From Strix aluco (Eukaryota; Chordata; Aves; Strigiformes; Strigidae), in NCBI RefSeq assembly GCF_031877795.1, contig NC_133943.1, positions 12,083,001-12,147,000 on the forward strand: 64,000 nucleotides of DNA, written 5' to 3'. The position numbers and the translations under genes were made by a program. This document shows positions 63,957-64,000 of this stretch, in pieces. The notes under the pieces are model-generated. The model worked only from the letters and a program-made list of their open reading frames with translations, was not told the DNA's origin and did not search any database. Every line of letters begins with the position of its first letter. Position 1 is the first letter of the stretch.

Positions 63957-64000
63957 ATGGCTTCTGTTAAGCCACCTGACCTTGACAGCATTAATCCTAA

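Noticed and set aside
1..64000. HTR4 or SH3TC2 exons, tRNA genes, CRISPR arrays, endogenous retroviruses
   Set aside because: I looked for these because of human synteny or general interest. No matching protein segments, cloverleaf boxes, regular direct repeats with spacers, LTR pairs or retroviral gene pieces were recognised. Short exons could still be missed by eye.

Overview
The window is vertebrate nuclear DNA, most likely from a bird. Three things point there. There is a beta-2 adrenergic receptor gene with sauropsid-like divergence from the mammalian protein. There are CR1 non-LTR retrotransposon fragments, one with the typical 3' end made of the 8-bp repeat ATTCTGTG. The DNA is otherwise sparse in recent repeats. 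Nothing suggests bacterial, organellar or viral DNA. There are no operons or CRISPR arrays and no tRNA or rRNA gene that I can recognise.

One protein-coding gene is clear: intronless ADRB2 at 38861-40054 on the + strand (397 aa). Just upstream is a compact promoter with an inverted CCAAT box, a CRE-like TGATGTCA and a TATAAG box. The leader of about 255 nt carries a (GGGAC)9 array, a (CCGAA)6 array and a single upstream AUG that opens a 13-codon uORF. The gene lies in a GC- and CpG-rich domain (about 37.7-42.4 kb) with long G-runs and a degenerate GC-rich minisatellite. A second CpG-rich block lies about 1 kb downstream of the stop codon.

Layout: 1-33.7 kb is intergenic, with an old CR1 3' fragment (about 9.65-9.96 kb), a MIR-like SINE (about 20.44-20.64 kb), a second, weaker MIR-like match (about 27.9 kb) and an isolated CpG-rich patch (about 5.23-5.62 kb). 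A TATA-containing promoter-like stretch lies at about 34.4-34.6 kb. ADRB2 and its GC-rich domain follow at 37.7-42.4 kb. Then come a doubly truncated antisense CR1 ORF2 fragment (44.54-45.29 kb), a TA-rich tract with an isolated poly(A) signal (46.9-47.1 kb), a younger CR1 3' end (54.17-54.60 kb), and mostly featureless DNA to 64 kb with two weak MIR-like matches and a 31-bp direct duplication at the right edge.

In human the gene order is HTR4-ADRB2-SH3TC2 (established knowledge). I saw no exon of either neighbour, so the window is probably the intergenic space around ADRB2. The most interesting features concern ADRB2 itself: a leader with a G-quadruplex-forming array and a uORF, and a receptor tail that ends before the PDZ ligand of the mammalian protein.
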